Positions 7,896-8,050 of a stretch of DNA of 8,050 nt are shown here, one piece after another. The notes beneath the pieces were generated by a model that had not been told where the DNA came from, did not search any database, and worked only from the letters and a program-made list of their open reading frames with translations. Within the stretch, counting starts at the first letter, position 1. Each line of letters begins with the position of its first letter. This DNA comes from JBMZCV01 sp049613665 (GTDB lineage: Bacteria; Bacteroidota; Bacteroidia; Chitinophagales; UBA2359). The stretch spans positions 1 to 8,050 of the forward strand of contig JBMZCV010000209.1 of NCBI GenBank assembly GCA_049613665.1, given 5' to 3'. The translations under genes were made by a program, and so were the position numbers.

Positions 7896-8050
7896 CGTTT
7901 TACGACAACATTTGCTAAAATTATGTAAATGTAATATTCGCATTTATCCAATCATGCTTCTATTTTCATGTACGCTTTTTTTGTGAATAATGTCTAATAG
8001 TTCGGATATTTATACATTTTTTTATCAAAGGCTTAAACATACTATTTTTT

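Larger units (their letters stand above)
7670..8050. other. Non-coding right end
   Basis: No credible reading frame on either strand. It contains the A/T-rich leader of the lipoprotein gene (no exact TAnnTTTG promoter element was found upstream of its ATG), an inverted repeat at 7758-7789, a GC-richer hairpin at 7863-7895, and about 150 bases to the edge in which I see nothing. Confidence 0.5.

Overview
The window is AT-rich and its genes point to a member of the Bacteroidota. The evidence is a type A sorting domain of the type IX secretion system (T9SS), a FecI-type ECF sigma factor translationally coupled to a FecR-type anti-sigma factor with a C-terminal DUF4974-like domain, a TonB-dependent receptor with an STN domain and a carboxypeptidase-like domain, and A-rich leaders in place of Shine-Dalgarno sites. 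I cannot name the genus.

Layout, left to right. 1-221: non-coding, with strong hairpins and a + strand intrinsic terminator, probably the 3' end of a transcript from left of the window. 222-2765 (-): STN-containing TonB-dependent receptor. 2766-3451: a 0.7 kb disturbed gap holding a short minus-strand reading frame, a roughly 137-bp element with imperfect terminal inverted repeats (MITE-like), and a headless plus-strand reading frame. 3452-4834 (+): secreted repeat protein with a T9SS sorting domain. 4945-5793 (-): FecR-like anti-sigma factor. 5790-6272 (-): ECF sigma factor with a TTG start and a 4-nt overlap with fecR. 6389-7669 (-): acidic lipoprotein with three near-identical repeats and an eighteen-aspartate tail. 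7670-8050: non-coding, with two inverted repeats.

How the genes may work together. In Fec-type cell-surface signalling, an outer-membrane receptor with an STN domain senses its ligand, contacts the periplasmic end of FecR, and so releases FecI to transcribe the uptake genes. All three parts are here on the minus strand, but the receptor is separated from fecI-fecR by a gene in the opposite orientation and by what look like insertion scars. The acidic lipoprotein upstream of the sigma gene is the least familiar component. Each of its repeats carries two cysteines exactly 72 residues apart and is itself an internal duplication. The receptor also has a strongly acidic segment in its barrel. A surface cation-binding or cation-sensing role is possible, but it is inference only; the ligand cannot be read from the sequence.
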